Positions 5,855 to 14,627 of a stretch of DNA of 16,394 nucleotides are shown in pieces (position 1 is the stretch's first letter; each line of letters starts with the position of its first letter). Source of the stretch: a bacterium (GTDB lineage Bacteria > Coprothermobacterota > Coprothermobacteria > Coprothermobacterales > JAADFF01); NCBI GenBank assembly GCA_027063755.1, contig JAMORD010000210.1:1-16394 (forward strand), read 5' to 3'. A program made the translations under genes and the position numbers. Under the pieces are notes generated by a model. That model did no database searches. It was not told where the DNA came from and was given only the letters and a program-made list of their open reading frames with translations.

Positions 5855-7165
5855 TTAGAGGTTGAGGTAACCCTTGAAGTGACGAAGCTGAATATATGCT
5901 TCAATTTGTCTATATGTTTCAATAGCCACACCAACAACAATGAGCAGTGATGTACCACCGAAGAAGAACAGTCTTGCTCCCGTAATGCCAGGGAACATAT
6001 ATTTCATAATGATATAAGGTAATACAGCTAAGATACCAAGAAATATAGATGTTGGCAAGGTCAAATTATTAATAACTTTTGCAAGATATTCGGCCGTTGG
6101 CTTACCAGGACGAATACCGGGAATATAACCACCATATTTCTGGATATTTTCAGCAATTTCGTCTGGGTTATAAGTAATAGAGTTGTAGAAGTATGTAAAG
6201 AATACAACAAGAAGGAACATCACTATGTAGTACCAAAAGCTATTGGCAAAGTGATACCACCCTACAAGTGGACCCCACTGTGGATTTTTCTTGGCATATG
6301 CAATAATCTGAAGAATAACCTGCGGAGCATAGAGCATAGACATGGCAAAGATGATAGGAAGAACACCAGCTTGAATAAGCCTAATAGGAAGATATGTAGA
6401 CTGTCCGCCGTATACCCTTCTACCCCTAACTTGTCTTGCATACTGGATAGGTATTCTTCTTTCTGCCAGGTATGCATAGATGGTTAAGTACATCACGACA
6501 ATACCACCAATGATGGCAAGGATAATCTTGATCCATGTCTGGACATCACCTGAAGCACCTGTAATGTACTGGTACATACCCACAAAGAAAGAGTTAACAA
6601 TACCAATGAAAATGACAAGAGATACACCATTACCAATACCGATAGTAGTAAAAACCTCACCAAGCCATATTAGAAGCATACTACCGGCGGTAAGAACAAG
6701 TGTTGTTGTAAGAATAGTTAGACCATCTTTATCAATAAACCCTTGGTTTGCAAAGAGTTTGGCAAGCCCCCAACCCTGCAAGAGAGCCAAGGCAATGGCC
6801 AACCACCTAACATACCTTTGAAGTTTTTTTCTCCCCTCTTCTCCTTCTTCTTTGGCAAGACGCTCAAGGGATGGTACAACAACAGTCAGCAGTTGCATGA
6901 TAATGGATGCATTGATGTATGGCAGAACACCCAAGGCAAATATTGCCACATTATTAGTTCTACCACTACCAGAGAAGAAGCTCAGAAGAGTGAAAAGGTC
7001 ATTAAGACCTCCACCCTTCTGAACAGCCTGTTTTAACACTTCCCATTTAAATCCCGGAATAGGAACAAAAGAGCCTATTCTAAATAGGGCAATAAATATT
7101 AATGTGTTAATCATTCTCTTGCGTGTTTCAGGTATCTTCCACGCAGATACAAATGTCTTAAACAT
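5855..7165 (-). CDS. secY: Preprotein translocase subunit SecY
   Basis: SecY is the channel subunit of the SecYEG translocon in the inner membrane. It has 436 residues, and about ten hydrophobic segments can be followed. It starts [18 protein letters not shown], with [12 protein letters not shown] at the end of the first segment. [15 protein letters not shown] is the conserved TM2 region, and [13 protein letters not shown] lies mid-protein. The cytoplasmic loop [16 protein letters not shown] is conserved, as are [15 protein letters not shown] and YYFY-like [20 protein letters not shown]. The C-terminal part shows [14 protein letters not shown] 7165 overlaps the rplO stop by 8 bases and has GAGGTGA upstream. 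This is the standard end of the spc section. Confidence 0.98.
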   Translation of the reverse strand: MFKTFVSAWKIPETRKRMINTLIFIALFRIGSFVPIPGFKWEVLKQAVQKGGGLNDLFTLLSFFSGSGRTNNVAIFALGVLPYINASIIMQLLTVVVPSLERLAKEEGEEGRKKLQRYVRWLAIALALLQGWGLAKLFANQGFIDKDGLTILTTTLVLTAGSMLLIWLGEVFTTIGIGNGVSLVIFIGIVNSFFVGMYQYITGASGDVQTWIKIILAIIGGIVVMYLTIYAYLAERRIPIQYARQVRGRRVYGGQSTYLPIRLIQAGVLPIIFAMSMLYAPQVILQIIAYAKKNPQWGPLVGWYHFANSFWYYIVMFLLVVFFTYFYNSITYNPDEIAENIQKYGGYIPGIRPGKPTAEYLAKVINNLTLPTSIFLGILAVLPYIIMKYMFPGITGARLFFFGGTSLLIVVGVAIETYRQIEAYIQLRHFKGYLNL

Positions 7166-7616
7166 TGTCTATCACCTCAACGGTGCCCCCAGCCTTTTCT
7201 ATTTTCTCTTTGGCAGACTGAGAAATAGCGTGCACTTTGACATGGAACTTCTTTGTCACCTCGCCTCTACCCAGAAGCTTGATACCATCTCTCATCTGCT
7301 TGACAATACCTTTCTCCTTGAGAACCTCAGGGGTAATTTCGGCACCGTCTTCAAACCTCTCCTCAAGAAGTTCTACATTGATAACAACATAGTCCTTCTT
7401 GAATGGATAGTTTTTAAACCTCCACAGTTTGGGAATTCTCTTATAGAAAGGTGTCTGACCACCTTCAAATCCTCTCTTGTTTACACCTCCGGAACGGGCC
7501 TTCTGTCCCTTATGACCTCTACCAGAGGTCTTACCGTGACCGGAGGAAATACCACGGCCTATTCTCTTGCGTTTTCTCACAGCACCTGGTGCTGGAGCAA
7601 GCTCGTGAAGTCTCAT
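7158..7616 (-). CDS. rplO: 50S ribosomal protein L15
   Basis: L15 is a large-subunit assembly protein with a long basic N-terminal extension in the 23S rRNA. It is 152 residues from ATG 7616 ([20 protein letters not shown]). Family features are [35 protein letters not shown] and the C-terminal domain with [18 protein letters not shown]. The start is fixed by GGAGGTGA 5 bases upstream; a GTG at 7625 lies inside that site and is rejected. The gene follows rpsE with no rpmD in between and overlaps secY. Confidence 0.97.
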   Translation of the reverse strand: MRLHELAPAPGAVRKRKRIGRGISSGHGKTSGRGHKGQKARSGGVNKRGFEGGQTPFYKRIPKLWRFKNYPFKKDYVVINVELLEERFEDGAEITPEVLKEKGIVKQMRDGIKLLGRGEVTKKFHVKVHAISQSAKEKIEKAGGTVEVIDNV

Positions 7617-7631
7617 AATCTTCACCTCCCA

Positions 7632-8132
7632 TTACCTTTCAAGGAGTTCCTTGACATCTTTACCCCTCAGTTTGGCTACCTCATCTGGAGTACGGAGATT
7701 CTTAAGAGCATTGATAGTTGCATAGGCAAGGTTGGTAGCATTGGTAGAACCCTGAGCCTTAGAAATAATATCGTGGTATCCGGCAAGCTCCAGTATCATC
7801 CGAACAGTTCTACCTGCAATAAGACCGGTACCTCTAACGGCAGGCTTAAGAAGAATACGGGATGTATTCAGCTTACCCTCAACAGTATGGGGTATTGTTG
7901 TACCTGCCATAGGCACCTTAATCATATTCTTCTTGGCCTTCTGTATAGCCTTTACAACAGCATCTGGTACCTCAGATGCCTTACCAAGGCCTATACCAAC
8001 TCTACCCTTGCCATCGCCAACGGCGACAAGCACTCTGAATCTCATACGCTTACCACCGGCAACAACACGGGTAACCCTTTTGATCTCTATTATCTTTTCC
8101 TGAAATTCGCTATCCTGTCTTGGTCTTGCCAC
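7632..8132 (-). CDS. rpsE: 30S ribosomal protein S5
   Basis: S5 lies near the decoding region and mRNA entry and affects translational accuracy. It has 166 residues, the normal size. The N-terminal double-stranded RNA-binding domain shows EKIIEIKRVTRVVAGGKRM and VAVGDGKGRVGIGLGKASEV; the second domain shows GTTIPHTVEGK, LLKPAVRGTGLIAG and STNATNLAYATINALKNL. The start is GTG at 8132 with AAGGAGGTG about 8 bases upstream; that site overlaps the stop of rplR. It is followed directly by rplO, where rpmD would normally stand. Confidence 0.97.
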   Translation of the reverse strand: MARPRQDSEFQEKIIEIKRVTRVVAGGKRMRFRVLVAVGDGKGRVGIGLGKASEVPDAVVKAIQKAKKNMIKVPMAGTTIPHTVEGKLNTSRILLKPAVRGTGLIAGRTVRMILELAGYHDIISKAQGSTNATNLAYATINALKNLRTPDEVAKLRGKDVKELLER

Positions 8133-8147
8133 GCCAGTAGCACCTCC

Positions 8148-8516
8148 TTAGAACTCAAGTCCGGCTTCTCTTGCAGCTTCTGCAAGAGCATGGACTCGTC
8201 CCTGATACTTAAAGCCGCCTCTATCAAAGACAACTTTCTTGATACCTTTCTCAAGAGCACGCTCGGCAATAACCTTGCCAAGATATTTGGCCTGCTCTGT
8301 CTTGCTCATACCCTTGATAGCCTCCTGTATAGCCTTCTCATTGGTTGCAGCGGAAACAAGGGTATGGCCTATCTCGTCGTTGATTATCTGCACATACATA
8401 TGCTTCAGACTCTTATATACAGCCATACGAGGACGCTCTGCGGTACCAAACACCCTCTTGCGAATTCTTCTATGTCTTTTAACTCTCTGCTCTTTTCTAT
8501 TTACAGGCGTGTACAC
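8148..8516 (-). CDS. rplR: 50S ribosomal protein L18
   Basis: L18 binds 5S rRNA, together with L5, in the central protuberance. It has 122 residues. The motifs are [63 protein letters not shown] and [20 protein letters not shown], ending AREAGLEF. The start is GTG at 8516, 6 bases after GGAGGTGA. It lies between rplF and rpsE as in nearly all bacteria. Confidence 0.97.
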   Translation of the reverse strand: MYTPVNRKEQRVKRHRRIRKRVFGTAERPRMAVYKSLKHMYVQIINDEIGHTLVSAATNEKAIQEAIKGMSKTEQAKYLGKVIAERALEKGIKKVVFDRGGFKYQGRVHALAEAAREAGLEF

Positions 8517-8532
8517 TACTGTTCACCTCCTA

Positions 8533-9075
8533 TTACTTACCAACGGTCTTACCGGGACGCAGTATCCTGTGTTCGCCCTCGTACCAAATACCTTTACCCT
8601 TATATGGGTCAGGTATTCTCCATCTACGGACGTTGGCAGCAAACTGACCAACCTTCTCTTTGTCAATACCCTTAATGATTATCTGGTCGGGGTTTGGTAC
8701 CTCTATGGTGATACCTTCTGGTGGCTCAATCTCAACATCATGAGACAAGCCAAGACGCATAACAAGTTTCTTCCCTTTCAGATCAGCCCTATAACCCACA
8801 CCCTTGATAATGAGCTTAACCTGAAAGCCTTGTGAAACACCGATAACCATATTGTTTATAAGGGCCCTCGTTGTACCATGAAGAGCCTTAACCTCTTTTT
8901 CATCATTGGGTCTCTCCACGATAACCTGGCCATCTTCAACCTTAATTATCATTCTTGGGTCAAATTTTCTCTGCAGTGTCCCCTTGGGCCCCTTAACGAT
9001 CACTGTGTTATCAGGCTGAACAGTAACCTCTACACCCTTAGGTATAATCACTGGCTTTTTACCTATGCGAGACAT
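8533..9075 (-). CDS. rplF: 50S ribosomal protein L6
   Basis: L6 lies at the base of the L7/L12 stalk near the factor-binding site. It has 180 residues in two L6 domains. It starts [19 protein letters not shown] and shows [51 protein letters not shown] and [18 protein letters not shown]. The C-terminal signature [17 protein letters not shown] is intact, ending [12 protein letters not shown] 9075 has AAGGGGGGATA-type purine sequence upstream. It lies 13 bases after rpsH. Confidence 0.98.
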   Translation of the reverse strand: MSRIGKKPVIIPKGVEVTVQPDNTVIVKGPKGTLQRKFDPRMIIKVEDGQVIVERPNDEKEVKALHGTTRALINNMVIGVSQGFQVKLIIKGVGYRADLKGKKLVMRLGLSHDVEIEPPEGITIEVPNPDQIIIKGIDKEKVGQFAANVRRWRIPDPYKGKGIWYEGEHRILRPGKTVGK

Positions 9076-9088
9076 TCGCTATCCCCCC

Positions 9089-9487
9089 TTAGACCACATA
9101 TGCGATGATTTCGCCGCCAACACCAAGTTCTCTTGCCTCTTTGTCAGACAGGACACCTTTGCTGGTTGTGAGGATAGCAATACCAAGGCCGTTCATAACC
9201 TTGGGTATGTTGTCCTTGTCAACATACAGGCGGCGACCAGGCTTGGATATTCTCTTAACATCGTTGATAAGACGCTCCTTGTTAGGACCATACTTCATAA
9301 ATACTCTGATGTACTTCTTACCATCTACCTCATACTCTTCGTAATCATTTATGAATCCCTCATCTTTAAGAACACGAAGCACATTCATCTTATATTTGGA
9401 ATGAGGGATACCCTCTACCTTCTCGTGATATCTCATGCTTGCATTTTTTAGTCTTATAAGAAGATCTCCAATAGGATCTGTCAACAT
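9089..9487 (-). CDS. rpsH: 30S ribosomal protein S8
   Basis: S8 is a primary binder of the 16S rRNA central domain, and in E. coli it represses the spc operon at the rplE leader. It is 132 residues from ATG 9487 ([16 protein letters not shown]), the family's normal length. It contains [36 protein letters not shown] and the C-terminal [11 protein letters not shown], with [17 protein letters not shown] 9493 and GTG 9496 are also in frame but lie within or directly against the GAGGTGA site, so 9487, about 5 bases away, is preferred. Confidence 0.96.
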   Translation of the reverse strand: MLTDPIGDLLIRLKNASMRYHEKVEGIPHSKYKMNVLRVLKDEGFINDYEEYEVDGKKYIRVFMKYGPNKERLINDVKRISKPGRRLYVDKDNIPKVMNGLGIAILTTSKGVLSDKEARELGVGGEIIAYVV

Positions 9488-9497
9488 CGCCATCACC

Positions 9498-9683
9498 TCA
9501 CCAAGATGCTTTCTTTAGTCCAGGGATAAGACCCTGATGGGCCATTTTTCTCAGACAAATACGGCAAAGCCCAAAGTCACGATATACAGAGCGAGGACGA
9601 CCACAAATACGGCATCTTGTATATTTTCTAACCTTAAATTTCGGTTCCTTTTGTGCTTTTACTATCAAAGCCTTTCTTGCCAC
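9498..9683 (-). CDS. rpsN: 30S ribosomal protein S14, zinc type (Z)
   Basis: This is S14 of the short zinc-binding form, in the head of the small subunit. GTG at 9683 gives 61 residues starting M(V)[17 protein letters not shown], exactly the standard length, and lies 8 bases after AAGGAGGT. In-frame ATG 9689 and TTG 9692 are too close to that site. The zinc knuckles are [10 protein letters not shown] and [13 protein letters not shown], giving CxxC-x12-CxxC. It ends [11 protein letters not shown]. Placement between rplE and rpsH is canonical. Confidence 0.96.
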   Translation of the reverse strand: MARKALIVKAQKEPKFKVRKYTRCRICGRPRSVYRDFGLCRICLRKMAHQGLIPGLKKASW

Positions 9684-9697
9684 ACTCATCAACCTCC

Positions 9698-10303
9698 TTA
9701 TTTCTTCTTAAATGGCACACCAAGTGCCTCAAGCAGAGCGTATGCCTCCTCATCGGTCTTCGCAGTTGTAACAATAGTAATATCCATACCTCTCTGCTTG
9801 TCTGCCAGCTCGTAAGGAATCTCTGGCCACACGAGCTGCTCTTTCAAACCAAAGTTGTAGTTACCTCTTCCATCAAAGCCACGAGGATTAAGACCTTTAA
9901 AGTCTCTCACCCTTGGAAGGGCTGTATTGATGAGTCTATCAAGGAAGTCCCACATATTACCTTTTCTGAGTGTGACCATAACACCAACAGGCATACCCTT
10001 ACGAATCTTGAAGCCGTGAATAGACTTCCTTGCACGGGTTACCATTGGTTTCTGCTTGGTAATAAGCTCAATTTCCTTAACATTCTTCTCAACGGCAGCA
10101 GAACCGAATGCACTCTTTTTACCGCCACCTCCGGAGGCTTTCTCCATAACAACCTCCTGGCCTATACCTCTGTTCACAACGATCTTAACGATCTTGGGAA
10201 CTTCCATAACATTCTTATATCCAAACTTCTTCATCAGGTAAGGTACGACTTCTTCCTCGTACTTCCTGTGAAGGTCATTGTATATCTTCTTTTCAAACGC
10301 CAC
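9698..10303 (-). CDS. rplE: 50S ribosomal protein L5 with a glycine-rich insertion
   Basis: L5 binds 5S rRNA and bridges to S13. It has 201 residues against the usual 179-180. Conserved parts are [76 protein letters not shown] and [20 protein letters not shown]. About 14 extra residues lie after VVNRGIGQE, at about 52-69, including [13 protein letters not shown]. There are also a few extra N-terminal residues and a GVPFKKK tail. The start is GTG at 10303, 8 bases after GGGAGGT. Confidence 0.96.
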   Translation of the reverse strand: MAFEKKIYNDLHRKYEEEVVPYLMKKFGYKNVMEVPKIVKIVVNRGIGQEVVMEKASGGGGKKSAFGSAAVEKNVKEIELITKQKPMVTRARKSIHGFKIRKGMPVGVMVTLRKGNMWDFLDRLINTALPRVRDFKGLNPRGFDGRGNYNFGLKEQLVWPEIPYELADKQRGMDITIVTTAKTDEEAYALLEALGVPFKKK

Positions 10304-10319
10304 GGTTATCTACCTCCCA

Positions 10320-10643
10320 TTACTTATCAATGATGGCGCCACACTTCTTGCAAACGCGAACTTTCTTACGTTTGCCGTTCTTTTCAATAAACTTATAGCC
10401 AACACGGGTGGGTTTTCCACAGCTGGGGCATATGAGCATAACTTTAGAAACATAAATTGGTGCCTCAAATTCCATAAAGCCACCCTGTGGATTTTTCTGG
10501 GTAGGTCTCATTGCCCTCTTAACAATGTTGACACCCTGCACAACAACCTTGTTTTCTTTTGGTATAGCTCTAAGGACGGTGCCGACCTTTCCCTTATCTT
10601 TGCCGGAAATAACCTTTACCTTATCTCCTGTCTTGATCTTCAT
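10320..10643 (-). CDS. rplX: 50S ribosomal protein L24 with a zinc-binding tail
   Basis: L24 initiates 23S rRNA assembly and lies near the tunnel exit. It has 107 residues. The N-terminal KOW motif is [20 protein letters not shown], followed by [20 protein letters not shown] and [17 protein letters not shown]. The C-terminal part has the four-cysteine form, [15 protein letters not shown] and [11 protein letters not shown], so it probably binds zinc. ATG 10643 is preceded by AAGGAGGTGTAAAAG. The junction with rplN is 13 bases. Confidence 0.97.
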   Translation of the reverse strand: MKIKTGDKVKVISGKDKGKVGTVLRAIPKENKVVVQGVNIVKRAMRPTQKNPQGGFMEFEAPIYVSKVMLICPSCGKPTRVGYKFIEKNGKRKKVRVCKKCGAIIDK

Positions 10644-10656
10644 CTTTTACACCTCC

Positions 10657-11049
10657 TTAGATAACCTCTGGAGCAAGGGATACGATTCTTGCAAAGCCCT
10701 TCTTCCTTAACTCTCTGGCAACAGGGCCAAAGACACGGGTTCCCTTGACTTGGAAGTCGTTGGTAACGACAACAGCTGCATTGTCATCAAATCTCACATA
10801 AGAGCCATCTTCACGGCGAACTTCCTTAGCGGTTCTTACAATAACAGCCTTGACAACATCTCCTACCTCATACTGAGAGTTAGGTATGACAGCCTTAACA
10901 GAACCAACCACAATATCACCAACGGTACCCCAAATCTTGACATTGGGGTTTAGTGAATCACTTTGAAGATTACCTATAACTCTGATAACTTGTATTTCCT
11001 TAACACCTGAGTTGTCTGCTATCTTCAGACGGGAATAGGGTCTAACCAT
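10657..11049 (-). CDS. rplN: 50S ribosomal protein L14
   Basis: L14 is at the subunit interface and contacts L19 and 16S rRNA. It has 130 residues against the usual 122. It shows [88 protein letters not shown] and VSLAPEVI. The extra length is mainly about 8 residues after IRVIGN ([15 protein letters not shown]), where the family usually has a short GSRRKYA-like stretch. ATG 11049 overlaps the rpsQ stop by one base (TAATG). Confidence 0.97.
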   Translation of the reverse strand: MVRPYSRLKIADNSGVKEIQVIRVIGNLQSDSLNPNVKIWGTVGDIVVGSVKAVIPNSQYEVGDVVKAVIVRTAKEVRREDGSYVRFDDNAAVVVTNDFQVKGTRVFGPVARELRKKGFARIVSLAPEVI

Positions 11050-11414
11050 TACTCATCCCCTCCCTCTTCTGTTGTGCCTTCAATAATCTCTTCAACTTCC
11101 TTCTCCACAAGTTCTTCCTCTGCAGATACATCTTTACCCTGCTCTTTCAGATGCTCACGGGCAAGTGCAAGAGCAGAACGCTCAACAACGGTAATTAGCC
11201 TCCATCTTTTTAGTTTGCTTATAGGCTTAGACTCCTCAATAAGAACCTTATCACCAACATGAGAGATATTGTTCTCATCGTGCACATAAAATTTGCTACG
11301 ACGCTTAATAACCTTCTTATATAGAGGGTGAGGAACCCTTCTCTCAACAACAACAACTCTTGTCTTATCCATCTTATCGGACACAACTGTGCCAACAAAA
11401 CGCTTACGCGCCAT
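11049..11414 (-). CDS. rpsQ: 30S ribosomal protein S17 with an acidic C-terminal tail
   Basis: S17 binds 16S rRNA helices 7 and 11 during early assembly. I place the start at ATG 11414 ([18 protein letters not shown]), which has GGGGTGAG upstream; an upstream GTG frame extension (FSRFLESVKGVRN) overlaps rpmC and does not match the family. The protein is 121 residues against the usual 80-90. The OB fold is normal: [40 protein letters not shown] and LITVVERSA. From about residue 86 a helical, highly acidic tail follows ([20 protein letters not shown]), ending EEGGDE. It overlaps rpmC by 11 bases and rplN by one. Confidence 0.96.
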   Translation of the reverse strand: MARKRFVGTVVSDKMDKTRVVVVERRVPHPLYKKVIKRRSKFYVHDENNISHVGDKVLIEESKPISKLKRWRLITVVERSALALAREHLKEQGKDVSAEEELVEKEVEEIIEGTTEEGGDE

Positions 11415-11610
11415 ATTTCTCACCCCTTTCACGCTCTCCAAGAACCGTGAGAACACGGGCTATATCCTTCTTTACCTGCTTGATTCTTGAGGTATTCTTC
11501 AGCTTACCCATCGCATGTTGGAAACGGAGGTTAAACAGTTCCTCCCTAAGATCCCTGAGGGTAGCCTGAAGCTCTTCATTTGTCATTTCTCTAAGTTCAC
11601 TCGCCTTCAT
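11404..11610 (-). CDS. rpmC: 50S ribosomal protein L29
   Basis: L29 is a helical hairpin at the tunnel exit, next to L23 where nascent-chain factors dock. It has 68 residues beginning MKASELREMTNEELQATLRD. The signature LREELFNLRFQHAMGKLKNT and the following SRIKQVKKDIARVLTVLGER are standard. ATG 11610 has GGGGGTG 6 bases upstream and lies 3 bases after the rplP stop. The 3' end overlaps rpsQ by 11 bases. Confidence 0.97.
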   Translation of the reverse strand: MKASELREMTNEELQATLRDLREELFNLRFQHAMGKLKNTSRIKQVKKDIARVLTVLGERERGEKYGA

Positions 11611-11613
11611 GAC

Positions 11614-12036
11614 TTACACCCCCATTTCCTCGTCACGCTTGATAAGACGGACCTCAAAGGGTATCTTATAGCTAACGAGCCTTGCTATCTCTTTTGCTGT
11701 CTCCTCATCTACACCGGAGAACTCAAAGAGAACCTTACCAGGCTTAATGTGTGCAATCCACTTCTCAGGGTCACCTTTACCTCCACCCATACGAACCTCA
11801 AGTGGCTTTTTAGTCCATGGGTGGTGAGGGAATACCCTAATCCAAATCTTTGCACCTTTCTTCAAGGCACGAACCATGGTAACACGAGCAGACTCTATGG
11901 TCTGAGCAGAAAGATAACCTCTACCAACAGCCTGTATACCATAATCACCAAAAGCGACAAAATTTCCTCTTGTTGCTACTCCCTTTATGCTGGGGAGGTG
12001 GGTTTTTCTCCATTTCACTCTCTTAGGCATTAACAT
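11614..12036 (-). CDS. rplP: 50S ribosomal protein L16
   Basis: L16 lies near the A site and the peptidyl-transferase region of the large subunit. It is 140 residues from ATG 12036, [19 protein letters not shown]. Family features are [79 protein letters not shown] and [10 protein letters not shown]. The AAGGAGG site is encoded within the last arginine codons of rpsC, 10 bases before this ATG. GTG 12045 is too close to the site, and ATG 12030 would also be in frame. Confidence 0.96.
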   Translation of the reverse strand: MLMPKRVKWRKTHLPSIKGVATRGNFVAFGDYGIQAVGRGYLSAQTIESARVTMVRALKKGAKIWIRVFPHHPWTKKPLEVRMGGGKGDPEKWIAHIKPGKVLFEFSGVDEETAKEIARLVSYKIPFEVRLIKRDEEMGV

Positions 12037-12037
12037 A

Positions 12038-12742
12038 TCAACCACGCCTCCTTCCTCTTCTACGAGAAGATATTTCCATACCCCTTGGAGGCAGAAGCTC
12101 CTTAAAGTCTGTTACATCACCTTTGTAAATCCATACATGGACACCGATAACACCATACTTTGTTACTGCCTCGGCAAATCCATAGTCAATATCAGAACGT
12201 AGTGTAGATAGGGGCATGCGGCCGTCAAGGAACCACTCGTCACGGGCAATCTCCGCACCATTCAGACGACCGGCAACAAGCACTTTTACACCCTTTGCCC
12301 CAGAGCGCATCGCCTTATACATGGCCTGCTTCATGGCACGCTTATAAGACACACGACGCTCAATCTGCTTGGCTATCCTCTGGGCTGCCAGCTGGGCATC
12401 AAGATCGGGTTCTTTTATCTCGCGTATCGACACATTAAGTTCTTTATATTTACCACCGGTGAGTTTCTGGAGTCCCTCTCTAATCTTATTAACCTCAGCA
12501 CCTTTCTTACCAATAAGCACACCGGGGAAAGCTGTATAAACAAATATGTTCATTTTATTACCTACACGCTCTATCTCAACACCAGAGATATCTGCGTGAT
12601 CGTAGTTCTCCTTAAAGAACTTTCTTATCTTAAAGTCCTCTTCAATAAGATCAGGATACTTATAATGTGGTACCATCCAACGGCTTCTCCAGCCTTTCAG
12701 GATTCCTAGTCTAAATCCGAACGGATGTGTTTTCTGTCCCAA
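12038..12742 (-). CDS. rpsC: 30S ribosomal protein S3
   Basis: S3 is in the head of the small subunit at the mRNA entry and takes part in helicase activity on mRNA. It has 234 residues and begins M(L)[17 protein letters not shown]. The type II KH domain carries [16 protein letters not shown] (GXXG is GKKG), and the C-terminal domain shows [40 protein letters not shown] and [20 protein letters not shown]. The only usable start is TTG at 12742: an in-frame TGA lies two codons upstream and the family starts MGQK at exactly this place. GGGAGGTG precedes it. It ends RRGRRRG, whose codons provide the rplP ribosome binding site. Confidence 0.97.
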   Translation of the reverse strand: MGQKTHPFGFRLGILKGWRSRWMVPHYKYPDLIEEDFKIRKFFKENYDHADISGVEIERVGNKMNIFVYTAFPGVLIGKKGAEVNKIREGLQKLTGGKYKELNVSIREIKEPDLDAQLAAQRIAKQIERRVSYKRAMKQAMYKAMRSGAKGVKVLVAGRLNGAEIARDEWFLDGRMPLSTLRSDIDYGFAEAVTKYGVIGVHVWIYKGDVTDFKELLPPRGMEISSRRRGRRRG

Positions 12743-12758
12743 TTTTCACACCTCCCGA

Positions 12759-13154
12759 TTAGGCCTGCTCTGCCTTTTTCTGGCGTCTGAGGAATTTTTC
12801 ATACTCCTCATCGGTCATCTCACGCACCTCAACGGTAATATGGCTGAGCCTGCGTTTCATAATATCAGCACGACCAAAAGCCCTTGGCTTTAGTCTCTTC
12901 AGTCTTGGTCCCTCATCAACATATGCCCTGTGGACAATCAGTCTATCTCTATCCATATCATGGTTATTAACAGCATTAGACATGGCAGAGTAAAGAACCT
13001 TATATATAAGTCTTGCTGCCTTCTTAGGCGTATACTTCATTATGGCAAGAGCCTCATCAACCTGCTTGCCCCTTATCAGGGCGATGACAGGGCGAGCCTT
13101 TTTCGGAGAAATTCTCAGATATTTGGCTGTAGCCTTAGCCACTTTGTATTCCAT
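12759..13154 (-). CDS. rplV: 50S ribosomal protein L22
   Basis: L22 lines the exit tunnel with a long beta-hairpin. It has 131 residues against the usual 110-115. It begins MEYKVAKATAKYLRISPKKA and shows ARPVIALIRGKQVDEALAIM, SAMSNAVNNHDMDRDRL and the tunnel hairpin region DEGPRLKRLKPRAFGRAD, then HITVEVRE. The extra length is a charged C-terminal tail, MTDEEYEKFLRRQKKAEQA. ATG 13154 is 11 bases after the rpsS stop, with GGTGA-type purines upstream. Confidence 0.97.
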   Translation of the reverse strand: MEYKVAKATAKYLRISPKKARPVIALIRGKQVDEALAIMKYTPKKAARLIYKVLYSAMSNAVNNHDMDRDRLIVHRAYVDEGPRLKRLKPRAFGRADIMKRRLSHITVEVREMTDEEYEKFLRRQKKAEQA

Positions 13155-13165
13155 CCCCGATCACC

Positions 13166-13471
13166 TCACCTTAAAGATGTCTTACGCTCGCTCTTATCAC
13201 CATGACCACGATAGGTCCTGGTTGGAGCAAACTCGCCCAGCTTATGTCCCACCATCTGTGGTGTGATATACACTGGAATATGCATTCTACCATTATACAC
13301 GGCAATTGTAAAGCCTACCATCTCTTCTGTGATGGTGCTGCGACGAGACCATGTCTTGATAACCTTTTTCTCTCCTGTCTCTTTCATCTTGCGTATCTTT
13401 TTCAGGAGTTTGGGATCTGTATACTTACCTCTCTTATAGTGTACGCCTCTGATCCACTCTATCTTAGCCAC
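13166..13471 (-). CDS. rpsS: 30S ribosomal protein S19
   Basis: S19 is in the head of the small subunit and forms a complex with S13. It has 101 residues against the usual 92. The body is standard: [36 protein letters not shown] and [19 protein letters not shown]. The N-terminus ([20 protein letters not shown]) departs from the usual RSLKKGPFVD segment, with only KRGKY partly resembling it. The start is GTG at 13471, with AAAGGGGTGATGATAAG upstream. It lies between rplB and rplV as expected. Confidence 0.96.
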   Translation of the reverse strand: MAKIEWIRGVHYKRGKYTDPKLLKKIRKMKETGEKKVIKTWSRRSTITEEMVGFTIAVYNGRMHIPVYITPQMVGHKLGEFAPTRTYRGHGDKSERKTSLR

Positions 13472-13486
13472 CTTATCATCACCCCT

Positions 13487-14326
13487 TTACTTCCTCTTCC
13501 TGCGCTTAATAATAAACTTGTCAGAAGGTCTACGTCCACGACGAGTCTTCCAACCAAGTGTCTTCCAACCCCATGGAGACAGTGGTGCTGGGTGACCGAT
13601 AGGTGCCTTACCCTTACCACCACCATGTGGGTGATCAACGGCATTCATAGCACTACCACGGACATGTGGTCTACGACCAAGCCATCTGGAACGACCGGCC
13701 TTACCCAAAGAAATGTTCTCATTGTCGGGATTGGAAACTCTACCTATGGTTGCCTTGCACTTAAGATTGATCTTTCTTATTTCACCAGAAGGCAACTTGA
13801 TAATGGCATATTTACCTGTATCATCTTTACCCATATACTGAGCCCATGTACCGGCAGCACGCACAAGCTGTGCTCCTCTACCGGGATACAGCTCAATATT
13901 GTGGATAACAGTACCAACAGGAATATCCTTGAGCTGAAGAGCATTACCAACCTTGATTGGTGCCTCAGGACCAGACATTACAGTATCGCCAACCTTGAGG
14001 CCCTCAGGGGCAATGATATATCTCTTCTCACCATCTGCATAGTGAAGCAGTGCAATAAATGCAGTTCTATTTGGATCGTATTCAATAGCGGCTACCTTTG
14101 CAGGAATACCGTCTTTATCTCTCTTAAAGTCAATAATACGATATTTTCTCTTATGGCCTCCTCCACGGAAGCGAACGGTTACCTTACCCTGATTATTACG
14201 ACCACCAGTAGACTTCTTTGTAACGACCAAGGACTTCTCAGGTTCTGTCTTTGTAATCTCGGAGAAGTCCAGAACTGTCATGTGGCGACGACCTGGTGTT
14301 GTTGGCTTAAACTTCTTTATACCCAT
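13487..14326 (-). CDS. rplB: 50S ribosomal protein L2
   Basis: L2 is needed for subunit joining and peptidyl-transferase activity. It has 279 residues, close to the usual 273-277. It starts [20 protein letters not shown]. Core motifs are [60 protein letters not shown] and the catalytic-region [20 protein letters not shown] (DHPHGGG at 231-237, with the conserved histidines present). It ends in a basic FIIKRRKRK tail. ATG 14326 follows GGTGAACGGTC, a moderate site. It is the largest ribosomal protein gene in the window. Confidence 0.98.
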   Translation of the reverse strand: MGIKKFKPTTPGRRHMTVLDFSEITKTEPEKSLVVTKKSTGGRNNQGKVTVRFRGGGHKRKYRIIDFKRDKDGIPAKVAAIEYDPNRTAFIALLHYADGEKRYIIAPEGLKVGDTVMSGPEAPIKVGNALQLKDIPVGTVIHNIELYPGRGAQLVRAAGTWAQYMGKDDTGKYAIIKLPSGEIRKINLKCKATIGRVSNPDNENISLGKAGRSRWLGRRPHVRGSAMNAVDHPHGGGKGKAPIGHPAPLSPWGWKTLGWKTRRGRRPSDKFIIKRRKRK

Positions 14327-14336
14327 GACCGTTCAC

Positions 14337-14627
14337 CTACCTTCCTTCCATGATGTCAATACGCTGACCTGGTGCAAGCTGAACAATGGCTTTCTTTCTT
14401 GTACCAGTATATGTCCACCAAGGACCTCTTCTCTTTACTTTACCCTTCATATTCATTGTGTTAACCCACAATACCTTTACTCCAAATATCTCCTCTACAG
14501 CCTTCTTTATCATGGGCTTATTGGCCTTAGGATGCACCCAGAAAGTGTACTTTCCCTCTTCCATAAGCCTCATTGTCTTCTCTGTAATGTGAGGAGCGAG
14601 TATTATCTGATGTGCCTCAAGCTTCAT
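14337..14627 (-). CDS. rplW: 50S ribosomal protein L23
   Basis: L23 is at the tunnel exit and is the docking point for trigger factor and SRP. It is 96 residues from ATG 14627 (MKLEAHQIILAPHITEKTMR). Features are EEGKYTFWVHPKANKPMIKK, AVEEIFGVKVLWVNTMNMKG, KVKRRGPWWTYTGTRKKAIV and LAPGQRIDIMEG. The start overlaps the rplD stop as ATGA, and GGAGGTG lies about 8 bases upstream. A longer TTG start at 14657 would read through that binding site and is rejected. Confidence 0.96.
   Translation of the reverse strand: MKLEAHQIILAPHITEKTMRLMEEGKYTFWVHPKANKPMIKKAVEEIFGVKVLWVNTMNMKGKVKRRGPWWTYTGTRKKAIVQLAPGQRIDIMEGR

Noticed and set aside
7617-7631. A short or degenerate rpmD between rpsE and rplO
   Set aside because: Only 15 bases are present, fully used by the rplO ribosome binding site.
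7104-8675. Plus-strand open frame of 523 codons opposite rplO, rpsE, rplR and part of rplF
   Set aside because: It lies opposite four well-recognised genes, has no family resemblance and is rich in Ser, Leu and Cys as expected of an antisense shadow.
13202-14353. Plus-strand open frame of 383 codons opposite rplB and rpsS
   Set aside because: Antisense shadow of two certain ribosomal protein genes; no domain is recognisable.
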